A stretch of 64,000 bases of DNA. Source: Cercis canadensis (lineage: Eukaryota > Streptophyta > Magnoliopsida > Fabales > Fabaceae). Under the pieces are notes generated by a model. That model saw nothing but the letters and a program-made list of their open reading frames with translations. It made no database searches and was not told the origin of the DNA. The position numbers and the translations under genes are program-made. The DNA is taken from positions 240,829 through 304,828 of the forward strand of contig QAOA01007106.1 of assembly GCA_003255065.1 (NCBI GenBank). The letters are read 5' to 3'. Shown here one piece after another: positions 21,156 to 31,350 of this stretch; the stretch's first letter is position 1, and each line of letters begins with the position of its first letter.

Positions 21156-21417
21156 ATGCCAAAAGCTCCCGCTGCCAACCATGGTGCAGCCAATCGTGGC
21201 GGATCACCATCTCAAGCTGCACCAATCATTCCACCCAGAGTTGAAGAAGATCCTGCAAGCCCTTTCTTCATCCATGGAAATGAAAATCCAACACTCATGT
21301 TGGTACCAGAAAGTCTTCAAGGAAGCAACTACCACAGCTGGGCAAGATCCATGAAACTAGCTCTGCTAGCAAAGAACAAATTACAATTTGTTGATGGCTC
21401 GATTCAACCTCCCACTC
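21156..21417 (+). CDS. Gag N-terminus of the Copia element (truncated by assembly gap)
   Basis: From ATG at 21156 the frame runs open for 87 codons into the N run. It contains SLQGSNYHSWARSMKLALL and KNKLQFVDGSIQPP, the start of the retrotransposon Gag fold found in many plant Copia elements (gag-pre/UBN2-type region, with the conserved NYxxW motif). It would form the particle shell. The start is chosen because it is the first ATG after the PBS and gives the conserved order at the usual distance. The rest of Gag, the zinc knuckle, the protease and the first part of integrase must lie in the gap. Confidence 0.85.
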
Positions 21418-22351
21418 NNNNNNNNNNNNNNNNNNNNNNNNNNNNNNNNNNNNNNNNNNNNNNNNNNNNNNNNNNNNNNNNNNNNNNNNNNNNNNNNNNN
21501 NNNNNNNNNNNNNNNNNNNNNNNNNNNNNNNNNNNNNNNNNNNNNNNNNNNNNNNNNNNNNNNNNNNNNNNNNNNNNNNNNNNNNNNNNNNNNNNNNNNN
21601 NNNNNNNNNNNNNNNNNNNNNNNNNNNNNNNNNNNNNNNNNNNNNNNNNNNNNNNNNNNNNNNNNNNNNNNNNNNNNNNNNNNNNNNNNNNNNNNNNNNN
21701 NNNNNNNNNNNNNNNNNNNNNNNNNNNNNNNNNNNNNNNNNNNNNNNNNNNNNNNNNNNNNNNNNNNNNNNNNNNNNNNNNNNNNNNNNNNNNNNNNNNN
21801 NNNNNNNNNNNNNNNNNNNNNNNNNNNNNNNNNNNNNNNNNNNNNNNNNNNNNNNNNNNNNNNNNNNNNNNNNNNNNNNNNNNNNNNNNNNNNNNNNNNN
21901 NNNNNNNNNNNNNNNNNNNNNNNNNNNNNNNNNNNNNNNNNNNNNNNNNNNNNNNNNNNNNNNNNNNNNNNNNNNNNNNNNNNNNNNNNNNNNNNNNNNN
22001 NNNNNNNNNNNNNNNNNNNNNNNNNNNNNNNNNNNNNNNNNNNNNNNNNNNNNNNNNNNNNNNNNNNNNNNNNNNNNNNNNNNNNNNNNNNNNNNNNNNN
22101 NNNNNNNNNNNNNNNNNNNNNNNNNNNNNNNNNNNNNNNNNNNNNNNNNNNNNNNNNNNNNNNNNNNNNNNNNNNNNNNNNNNNNNNNNNNNNNNNNNNN
22201 NNNNNNNNNNNNNNNNNNNNNNNNNNNNNNNNNNNNNNNNNNNNNNNNNNNNNNNNNNNNNNNNNNNNNNNNNNNNNNNNNNNNNNNNNNNNNNNNNNNN
22301 NNNNNNNNNNNNNNNNNNNNNNNNNNNNNNNNNNNNNNNNNNNNNNNNNNN
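21418..22351. other. Assembly gap (934 N)
   Basis: The unknown bases replace most of gag, the protease and the N-terminal half of integrase of the Copia element. An intact element would need roughly 1.8-2 kb here, so the N length is probably a placeholder and not a measured size. Confidence 0.95.
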
Positions 22352-24670
22352 CCTTACACGCCCCAACAGAATTCTGTTGTAGAGAGAAAGCACCAACACC
22401 TTCTCAATGTCACGAGGGCATTACTCTTTCAATCAGGACTCCCTCTCATGCTATGGCATTTTGCAGTGTCTCATGCTGCCTACCTGATCAACAGGACTCC
22501 TAGCAGAGTGCTTAACCACATCACACCTTTTGAGAAATTGTTCAAGTCTCCTCCTCAGTTACAGAACCTCAAAGTCTTTAGTTGTTTATGCTTTGTAGGC
22601 ACCAGTGGCCCTCCAAGAGGCAAGTTTGATGCCAGAGCTTCCAAATGTGTTTTTCTGGGCTACATTCATGGTGTCAAAGGTTTTCGAGTATTAGATACTC
22701 ACTCCATGAAACTCACAGTTTCCAGAAATGTCATGTTCCATGAGGCATCTTTTCCTTTTCTCAATAAGGATCAGCCATTAGCCTCTGAGCCATTTTCTCC
22801 TGATCAATGGCAACTTGAAGCACCTGTTTCCCCTTCTCCAATTCCCACACCTGAATCTTTTTCTTCCCCTTTACATGATTCACCTCCATCTCCTTCTCCT
22901 CTCACCAGTCATCACCATCCTCCACACACACCCAGCCACTCTCCTTCTGATATTCCTATCCCTACTACTAGGCCCCGCAGGTCCACAAAAGCTCCTCAAT
23001 ACCTTCGAGACTATCACACCAGAATTAATTGTCTTCCTGGTATCTCAACAGTTACACATCCTCTTTCCCATGTCTTATCCTATACTCATTTGCCCCAACA
23101 CCAACAGGTCTTTGCCATGAATATTACCACTGTCACAGAACCAAAAACTTTCATAGAAGCTGCAGCTTCCTCACACTGGTAGAAAGCAATGGAGGAAGAA
23201 GTCAAGGCTTTGGAGCTCAATCAAACATGGCTACTCACACATTTACCTCCTGGTAAGAAACCTATAGGATGCAAGTGGGTATACAAAATCAAACATAAAG
23301 CTGATGGCACCATCGAAAGATATAAGGCCAGACTTGTTGCTAAGGGTTACACTCAGCAGGAAGGGGTGGACTACTTAGAAACCTTCTCTCCTGTTGCCAA
23401 ACTTACTACTGTCAGAACTCTCTTAGCACTAGCTGCTGTCAAAGGGTGGGTTTTGCAGCAATTGGATGTGAACAATGCTTTTCTGCATGGAGATCTCCAT
23501 GAGGAGGTTTATATGGCCATACCACCAGGGATGACTACATCTGATCCTTTTCTCGTTTGCAAGCTCCAGAAATCTCTTTATGGCCTCAAACAAGCCAGTA
23601 GACAGTGGCATCAGAAACTTTCTCATGCTTTGCTGTCTAAGGACTTTCACCCTGCTGCCTCAGATCCTTCCTTATTTGTCAAGAAAACTGCTCACTCTTT
23701 CACTGCTTTACTTATCTATGTTGATGATGTAATCATGACAGGCGATAGCACACAAGAAATCCACCACATCAAACAATTTCTGGATCAACAATTTCGAATC
23801 AAAGACCTAGGTGACCTGAAATTTTTCCTTGGTCTTGAAGTGCACAGAACTACTGATGGCATCAACCTTTGCCAACGAAAATATGCTTTAGAGCTCCTTG
23901 CTGATTCAGGTTTTCTGGGCAGCAAACCAGCTAAGACACCTCTTGCAAAGGGGGTCACTATGAACTCCACTGATGGGACTTTACTATCTGATATATCTGT
24001 TTATCGCAGATTGATAGGCAGGTTGCTCTACTTGACCAATACTAGGCCTGACCTGACTTTTGCAGTTCAACAACTTTCTCAATTTGTGGACAAACCACGC
24101 ACTGTCCATCTTAAGCATGCTCACAGGGTTTTGAGATATCTGAAGAGAGATCCAGGCAAAGGACTATGTTTTTCCTCCACTTCCTCCCTGCAACTCAAGT
24201 GCTTCTCTGATTCTGATTGGGCATCCTGCTCAGAAACTCGAAGGAGTATCACAGGGTTTTGTGTTTTTCTTGGAGATGCCCTCATTGGATGGAAAGCCAA
24301 GAAGCAATCCACAGTCTCTCGGTCTAGCACAGAGGCTGAGTATCGTGCCTTAGCTGCTGCTACTTGTGAACTCGTTTGGTTGCAATACTTGCTGCAAGAT
24401 CTGCAAGTTCCCTTCTCTCAAGCACTTCTCTTCTGTGATAATAAATCAGCAATCTATCTCAGTCATAATCCTGTCTTCCATGAACGTACTAAGCATATTG
24501 AGATAGATTGTCATGTGGTTCGAGAAAAGATCCAAGCTGGTGTCATTAAGCTCTTGCCTGTGCACACTACGCAGCAACTTGGTGATTGCTTCACCAAGGC
24601 TCTTTCTGCACCTATGTTTGATGCCTTGATTTCTAAGCTGCACCTACAAAGCTTGTATGCTCCAGCTTAA
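22352..24670 (+). pseudogene. Copia pol: integrase end, RT and RNase H, one in-frame TAG
   Basis: The frame opens out of the gap with [18 protein letters not shown], the catalytic Glu region of integrase, and continues through the integrase C-terminal part ([17 protein letters not shown]) and a Pro/Ser-rich linker to a TAG at 23180-23182, after SSHW, where relatives have Gln. From 23183 the same frame is open to 24670. RT shows QQLDVNNAFLHGDL (first catalytic Asp), YGLKQASRQWHQKL and LLIYVDDVIM (the YVDD pair). RNase H shows CFSDSDWASCSETRRSITG, SRSSTEAEYRALAAATCEL and FCDNKSAIYLSHNPVFHERT. Only one stop in about 770 codons, with identical LTRs, makes this a very recently disabled, or possibly suppressible, copy. 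Confidence 0.93.
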
Positions 24671-24677
24671 GGGGGGC
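24668..24677 (+). promoter_or_regulatory. Polypurine tract of the Copia element
   Basis: TTAAGGGGGGC lies directly before the 3' LTR and overlaps the pol stop codon. It is the expected site for plus-strand DNA priming. Confidence 0.8.
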
Positions 24678-24991
24678 TATTGACTATAACACTAATATAC
24701 CAGTTAGTGTATATTAGTAATATACCAGTTAGTATTAGTTACAGTAGCATATGCGTATCAGTTAGCATTAGTTACATAGCAGAAGGTTAGTTTTGTAATT
24801 AGCTTTACATGAAGTGACTCAGCATGCAGTTATAAATGTCAGGCTGCACCTCTTGCCACGTGGATCATCTATCACGTGTCATAACAAACTTGTAACTGAA
24901 CTCTGCTCAATCCATTCTATATAAGGATGGCAGTTTATTCATTTCAGAATTATCAATAATCAAATTCAGCTTTACTTCTCAATTCACAATA
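24678..24991 (+). repeat. 3' LTR of the Copia element
   Basis: The same 314 bases as the 5' LTR, with no difference seen on reading through both. It ends CACAATA and is followed by the ATAAC target duplication. Confidence 0.92.
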
Positions 24992-24996
24992 ATAAC

Positions 24997-26179
24997 CTCC
25001 CTCGCCCATCTCTCTCTCGCTCTTTCTTTTTCTCTCCAAATAGGGAGAAAAAATATATACATAAAACGGTAAAACAGGAAGAAAAGACAAACAAGGATAT
25101 AGAAGTATAACAGAATCCTCTTCAATCTCTACCAAATATGTCTTATACTGGTCAATAATTGGTTACACACTCAAGGCTAACAACTACTGGTACAAAAGTT
25201 TTTGAGCAACTAACGAGGTTCATCACTCTTCTAACTTAAGTTTATACCTCATACAAGAATGGGCCTCAACTCAAATTGTCTTCCTTTGATAAAAATCAGT
25301 GTCTTCTAAACCAATTCTTAAAATCTCAAAATCTATCATACAGTACAAGAGTGGGTTTGCCATGGGAATCCTTGGACCATTCAATCAAGAAACAAAATTT
25401 CATACTCGGGCCTGTTCTATATTGATATATGCAAAGATGGGCACCATAATCTAATTCAGAAGCACTAAATTTTAGTAGAATAACCCAACAACAGAAACAT
25501 ATAATAAGCAGAATAGAAGCCAAAAAGTAGAGAAAACAATGCAAATTAATCTACCTTCTCTCTTTCCCTGTTAGAAGCTTTGTTATGAACTCCAAAATCC
25601 AAACACAAAAGTTTAAGTTTGGTCCAAAAAGAAAATCCAAAACCCTAAAAAGCAACAGAGTCAATTTGGTTCAATGCATTTTCTTATAACACCCCTAAAA
25701 ATCACCGCAATCTAATCCAGAACCAAAAAAAGCACCCCCAAAAATCACAGAATCACACACAAGCTTTTATTGACTCTTAAATGCATCGAATAAGCATCGA
25801 AATATAAATGTTGGAGTGAAGAAGAGAAATAGCATAACTCACCTGCAACCTAGACACCGAGACAGACAAAGGCTAAGCAGAGACACCAGCGACGGCGAGG
25901 CGATCGATTGAAGTCCGAGGATGGAGGAGAGTTAGAGAAGGAGAGAAAGGGAAGTTTCAGATTTCAGCTTAGGAGAGTCAGAGAATGAGAGAAGAGAGGA
26001 GAAGGAGAGGATTTGAGCTGAAAATTTTTGAGGATGTAGTCCTTGAAGAAGGAAAGGATTTGAGAGGGAAAGGTGAGCTTAGGGATTTCAGGGACTTAGG
26101 GATTTTAGTGATGAATTTCAAAAACACTTCTGAATGCAAAAGGGAAGTAAGAAATAAATTTACAGAATTCTAACAGTAA
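24997..26179. other. CACTA interior, right of the Copia insertion
   Basis: No complete gene is supported. On the minus strand a purine/pyrimidine-rich stretch (25850-26000) ends in GGTTGCAG followed by GTGAGTT at 25842, a good splice donor, so this may be the 5' untranslated exon of the lost CACTA gene. Confidence 0.45.
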
Positions 26180-26450
26180 AAAATTGGCAAATGCCATTGG
26201 AGCTAACAAAAAATTTTAAAAAACATTTTTAAAACAATTCTAACGGTAATATTTGGTTGGAATTCTTAAAAAAAAAAATATTTTGGAGATTTCCAATGGT
26301 AATTCTGACGGAAAATTCGAACGATAATTAATTCTGTTGAAATTACCGTTGGAATTTATTAAAATTCCAACATAAAAAATTACCGTTGGAATTATAAAAA
26401 AAAAATTAACGGTATTTTGTTCCGTTGGAAAATTACCTTTTCTTGTAGTG
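26180..26450. repeat. Right subterminal repeat array of the CACTA element
   Basis: It contains several copies of CCGTTGGAATT and TTCCAACGG in both orientations and ends in TCTTGTAGTG, the complement of the CACTACAAGA terminus. Confidence 0.85.
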
Positions 26451-26453
26451 TTT

Positions 26454-27584
26454 TGAGCACCAACTATAAGCAAATGGCTTATACAATTTTTCAACAAAGG
26501 AAGATAAAGAGTATTCATTCTCACAAAAATGTCACCAAAGCATGAGACCAACCTCTCCACAAGGCTGCTAAAAATAGGATATAAAAGAAGAACTGTCAAT
26601 TTTTATTGCTTTAGATGTTTCATTGAAAGAGACCTTTTTCTTTGACTTCAAACTTGACTATCATAAACTCACAATCACGAAAGAGAAGTTGAGAAAGCAA
26701 TAATATCTCTTTTGAAAATGCAGAAGCATCTTTTGGACATACATAATCATAGAATTTAATCATAATACAAAGCAATGGGATGAATAGGTATAACTAATCT
26801 CATACAAAATATGTAGCTTAAATTCTTTTCATATTGTATGCCTACTTGTTCTTTTTTCCATAAAAAGCATTCTTTTTGGGCTGAACCAGATGATCTTGTT
26901 TGATTCCTATATCCGACAGCAAATAGAACCTTTCTATCACACCCTTAGTTGAAGAAAGTCCTTATTATGCTTATTACTGTATCTCATTTTTTAGCTTATT
27001 ATGCTCAGGTTGCTGGTTTGTATTACGGCATAAACCACACAGATAGTGGTTTTTCAGGTATTCTGTTTATTAGATTTTAATTTTGCAAGATTGCAATTTA
27101 CAAAGAAGTTAGTAACTGTAATTTATGCTCTGTTAAGTGAAAAGGGAAAAGAACAGCCACCATGATGTCAAAATTTGAATCATATATGATTATAAACTAT
27201 AAGTTCAATTATACACTTCTATAATTGATAAATATCTAAATTTTGACAAGTGGAATAAAGAAGCATAAATTAAAGCATGAGCGCATGAGGGCATGGTTAA
27301 ATTGATCTATCTGTCAACTTTTTCCCCCTTATATCAGAACAGGTGGCTGTTGGCAAGTTATTCAAAAGCAAGAAAACAATCCGCAGAATTTATAGTTCAT
27401 TATATAGAAGAACACACACAAAAGGAGTGAATACATAATCTTATAGATCAAAGTAGAAACAAATGATACTACCTACCTCTTGCTTGCATCAAGTAAGAAC
27501 CTTGCAGATTATTTTAATTGGAAAGGGTAATCCAATGAGTAGATCAACAATATTACAGATGTTGCAATCTCATAAATCACTCCA
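26454..27584. other. Harbinger-1 interior, no gene recognised
   Basis: A+T-rich sequence between the CACTA right end and the solo LTR. No conserved ORF was seen. It is probably part of the long 5' intron of the transposase gene. Confidence 0.4.
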
Positions 27585-29004
27585 TGTTGTGAAAAAACGC
27601 AAGTGTACGTTATCGTTTCCAAGTAATAAGATGAGATAGAGTATCGTTCCCACGAGGACTAACGTATCAACTACCGAAATTTGGTTAATCTTAATTTTAT
27701 CTAATCAATCAATGTGTAAAGATTGTCAAGAAACAAATTAAAATAGAATGAAAACAAACCAAATCAGTAAACTAACAATTTAAACCAACAAAATGATAGA
27801 ATTATCAAGAGAGGAAAAACCTAGGGTTCCGATTTCACCATAATTACTTCCAGCTTTCATTCTTTATTCAGTTAATTCCAACTTATCTTCCTAATTGCTA
27901 ATCAAGATTCCCTAATTCATTCACTAGTCTCTCCCAAGGTCTAATGTAAATATCCCTAATTACTAACCCTGTATATTCCTATACGAGTTACAATAATTAT
28001 GAATTCATTAGGTTCTGTGGATCTTTCTAATTGATTACATGAGCCATGAAGGTATATTCCTATCCTCCATGCAACCCATGGTATTTATCTCAAGGAACTT
28101 GACACACAATTCTCCTTCCGGTCTCATTGTGACTAGCTAATCTTCTAATTATTGGCCAGACAATCAGAAGCATTAAGAGAGAAGATAAACACTCGAATTG
28201 AAAAGATAAATCATGGAATTAATTTCATAAGAAACTACACTAGTCCTAATTAGGCTACATCGTAGCCCTAGATAAGTAAATTAGTTCATAGTAGAAGAAG
28301 AAAATAAGAAAAAATAAAATCTAGACATGGTTCAAGGGCAAAAGAAGAAAAACTTTGGTTTGAAGATCGAATCAGCTTCGCGTTTCCTCACTTCAATCCT
28401 TGCTTTGCCTCTTTTTTGCTCTCCAAGAGTGTCTAAGAACGAACCCCAAAAAATCCCTAAGACTTCCTATTTATACTTCTAAAGAAAATCCCTAAAACTA
28501 AAGAAATAGAGTGACGTGTATCAGTAATCTACGCATGGGCACTTGACGCTATGGCGTTGGAAAACTGGTGCTGCGGTGTTGGGTCTCTACTTGAAAATCC
28601 AATTTCTGTTGACTCTGGCACTGTGGTGCTGAATGCTTGGCACTACTCCTCTGCCAAAAACACAAATTTCATAGCAAATGGGCACTGCAGCGCAGGATTT
28701 TTGGAGCTAGGTCGCTGGTGTGTCATTTCAATTTGATGCTCCAGGGGCTGCAGCTCTCAGTCTCAAGGGCTGCGGCCCTGGCTTGCTGTCCAATTTTCCC
28801 AATTTCTTCATTTCTTCTACATCTAACCATGAACTATAATTTAACATAAATGACCCATTAGATGGTAATAAATCTCAAAGAACAACTAAATAATCAAGTG
28901 AAAGATATCCGAAGAGTGGATGTAAAATCCACTCAATACTCCACAAGGCAACACAAGGTACTAGCTATTGAAACATAGTGACATGAAGACTATTTCTCAC
29001 AACA
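27585..29004 (+). mobile_element. Solo LTR of a Ty3-type element inside Harbinger-1
   Basis: The segment begins TGTTGTGAAAAAACGCAAG and ends TTTCTCACAACA, giving an 8-base perfect inverted terminus TGTTGTGA/TCACAACA and TG...CA ends over 1,420 bases. The opening phrases ('gcaagtgtacgttatcg', 'cgttcccacgaggact') are typical of plant Ty3 LTRs. No internal element sequence lies on either side, so it is a solo LTR. The flanks CTCCA and CTCAG match only in three of five bases, so the target duplication is not clean. Confidence 0.65.
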
Positions 29005-29770
29005 CTCAGCTAGCTCCATCAACAAGAGCAATACTAAAATGGGTAATTTGATACATAATTTCTCTTTTTCATCAACCTTCTCTCACTCCACCAATCAGCT
29101 ATTTCCGATAACTTGCTTTAAATATAATATTTAAGCACAACTATTAAATTAATTATAGTATGCAGATATAGATTCATTAATTTAGGTTTTTTCAACAACA
29201 AATCTAGAAGTTAAGAAACCGTTGACCCTATGATGATTACATTATTCAATTTCTGGTATGAATATGATATTGATATGATAATTGTTACACAGGGAGTGTG
29301 AACACGAATTAGAAGGAACACGTATTGGGTAGTGGTGGCTTTGGTTCTACACCTTTTTCACATAAAAAACAAAACACTTGAAATAGACATAAAACAGAAA
29401 CCCCAATAGCTCATGAAGCAATCAAAATTCACGAAGCAAACACACAAAAAATTGCCCTAAAACTGTAGGAAGACCAGAAAACAACAGTTTGGCCATATAC
29501 TCAAACAAATCAGAAGCAACAAAAGCACAAATTTAAGTTTTTATTTCACAACGCACGAATCAGAATTAGAATCAAAAGCATTCACGTACCTGGAAAATAG
29601 AGTGATTGAACCCAAAGGGAAGCGAGAGGCGGTGGTCAGATGTGAGGAATGGAGGCGGTGGTCGTTGAAGAGGCCTTCTTCTCTTTCGTAGCTGCGTTGT
29701 GGTGACTGGGAGTGGAGAGGCAAATGAGCGTGAGTAGGGTTTTCGAGGAAAAGCACTAGGGCAAAAGAGA
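29005..29770 (-). other. Probable 5' untranslated exon region of the Harbinger-1 transposase
   Basis: On the minus strand, reading from the right TIR, a sequence of about 170 bases ends in CCAG followed by GTACGTGAAT (donor at 29589-29588). Together with its position just inside the TIR, this suggests a non-coding first exon joined to 17438 by a very long intron that now contains the CACTA element and the solo LTR. This is inference only. Confidence 0.35.
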
Positions 29771-29986
29771 TTTTTTACATTTTAAAAAAAATTTCCATGT
29801 CATGGGAATCTGAGAATACCTCTCCCCATGGGAATTATTTTGTGGGAAACTTGCCAAAAAGCTGTTCTCATGAATCCTATTTGCCCGGGAATCTTTTTTT
29901 AGAACCTTGTACCAAACATGGGAGTCTTGGTTTCCCAAGTCATGATTCCCAGGAAACTAAAAAAAATCTCTGTACTAAACGCCCTC
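29771..29986. repeat. Harbinger-1 right terminal region
   Basis: Contains multiple CCATG/TGGGAATC words and ends TACTAAACGCCCTC, the complement of the TIR. It is followed by AGA. Confidence 0.75.
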
Positions 29987-29989
29987 AGA

Positions 29990-31042
29990 GATTAAATCAA
30001 TCAATAAAAATGCAACCTAACTAGACATCCCTCATAAATTGGTTTGATTTATCCTAGACTGAACATGATTAATCAAGTCTTAATACATTTTCTAAATGAT
30101 TTTAGTTATAACCGAGATCTCTACATTATAACTAAGTATTCCTACTGACTATCATTTAGAATTCGATTAGCAACATGAATTACAAGTCCTTGCAATCGCA
30201 CATAACAAGTAATCAGTTATTAACCTAAAAATCGAGCATCAATTGACGTATTCCTTCTGGTTTCATGCAATAGAATAAAGATTCTTCAACCTCAATCCTA
30301 TTTCATACCTCAAAATCCAGATGAACAACGGAAATCTCTATATATCCATACATAAATCAAAGCATAGGAAAAACCAAAGAAGAACAACAAAATTGTATTA
30401 AACTGGAATAAAATAAATACAAAGTCTCAAAACCAAACCAAATTCAATTCAGAGTCTGGCTCAGTTACAAAAGTTCTACTCCTCCATGGTCATCAAATCT
30501 GACCTCCAATGGAAGAGGGAAAGAATGAAACAGTGCCTCCAGAAAATGAAAAAGGAATGAAAAACTAACTTAGTCTATGCTCCCCCTTTGTTGTCTACCC
30601 TATTTTTAGGTCTATAGCTGTCTAGGCTTAATTACTAAATTGCCCTTCCATGTAGGAATATTCTCTTGCTCCTAAGCTTCAAATTGACTCCTCATTTGCA
30701 TTAATTAGACTTCAGATGAAGGAAATGGGCCCGAATAACTGGTCTTGGCCCATAAATCCGAATGCAGAACTTCTACAGATCAGGGCACCACTAAGACACT
30801 TCTAGATGGAAAATTGGTGCTCACATGAATTTATGTGTCTTAGCTTTTCTACAAGACCGAATCACAACTTCTTGAGATCGCAAACTCTAGATAAGCCAAA
30901 AATACCAAGACAGGATCCAAATGACAATGCTGAATGAAAAACACTAAAGTCCAAAATGGAACCCAACTCAAAATATGGCCTAAGTCATGATGAAAAACAC
31001 TAGGTATGAGGGTCAAATAATATGTAAAAATACTATTTATCA
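29990..31042 (-). repeat. Gypsy-B 5' LTR, 5' portion
   Basis: On the minus strand the LTR starts TGATAAATAGTATTTTTAC at 31042 and runs to the Harbinger-1 right end. Together with 13054-13228 it forms an LTR of about 1.23 kb with TG...CA ends. TGATAAATAG followed by a T-rich stretch is a common start for plant Ty3 LTRs. No intact gene is inside. Confidence 0.7.
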
Positions 31043-31350
31043 CTGGCCTTTTCTATGTACATGCAGACCTAGGTTAGCATGCACCCTGTCGCCCACTGCA
31101 ACGGGGGAGTGGTGCTCATGAGCTGTGACCATAGGCTCTACATTGTTGGCGGCTGCAGGGTTATCTCACGTGAGTCCGTCCATTTCGGATTCTCCACAAC
31201 CATGACCTGGCTCCCGACTGGTTGATGGTCAACTTTTTATTGTCCCACATGGGAGAAAAGAGTAAGTTAATTCTAATATTTGTTATTTGAATTTTTTTAT
31301 TACTTTATTTCTATTACTTAACAATTAATTATGTTTTTTTTTTTTTTCAG

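Larger units (their letters stand above)
20794..24991 (+). mobile_element. Copia (Ty1) LTR retrotransposon, young copy with an assembly gap
   Basis: Two LTRs of 314 bases (20794-21107 and 24678-24991) look identical by eye. They are flanked by ATAAC on both sides (20789-20793 and 24992-24996). The PBS TGGTATCAGAGC follows the 5' LTR with no spacer, and a purine tract TTAAGGGGGGC precedes the 3' LTR. Inside are a Gag start, a 934-base N run, the end of integrase, RT and RNase H, all on the plus strand. Identical LTRs imply a recent insertion. One in-frame TAG interrupts the pol frame. The element lies in the interior of the CACTA transposon. Confidence 0.95.
18204..26450 (-). mobile_element. 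CACTA (En/Spm) DNA transposon, non-autonomous, carrying a Copia insertion
   Basis: Both ends begin CACTACAAGAAAA (left forward, right reverse-complemented), and both sides are flanked by TTT (18201-18203 and 26451-26453), the 3-base target duplication expected for CACTA elements. Subterminal regions (18204-18690 and 26180-26450) are packed with direct and inverted copies of TTCCAACGGAATT and related words, the usual transposase-binding repeats. The only coding trace is the C-terminal part of a Transposase_24-like gene (18907-19230, minus). No TnpD-type transposase is present. Without the Copia insertion the element is about 4 kb. It sits inside Harbinger-1. Confidence 0.9.
13229..29986 (-). 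mobile_element. PIF/Harbinger DNA transposon (Harbinger-1), with nested insertions
   Basis: The left end reads AGGGGCGTTTGGTA, then GGGATTTTTTTTTAGTTCC after three bases. The reverse complement of the right end reads GAGGGCGTTTAGTA, then GAGATTTTTTTTAGTTTCC after two bases. The first 10 bases of each end differ only by G/A changes. AGA flanks both sides (13226-13228 and 29987-29989), a 3-base target duplication of the right length for this superfamily although TWA is more usual. Several hundred bases inside each end are rich in CTGGGAA/TTCCCAG words. Inside are a transposase and a Myb/SANT-like ORF, both on the minus strand. The element is enlarged to 16.8 kb by a CACTA element and a solo LTR. 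Neither protein is intact. Confidence 0.85.

Noticed and set aside
21156..22503. Long ORFs reading through the N run on both strands
   Set aside because: The N bases carry no information; only the 87 codons before and the frame after the gap are real.
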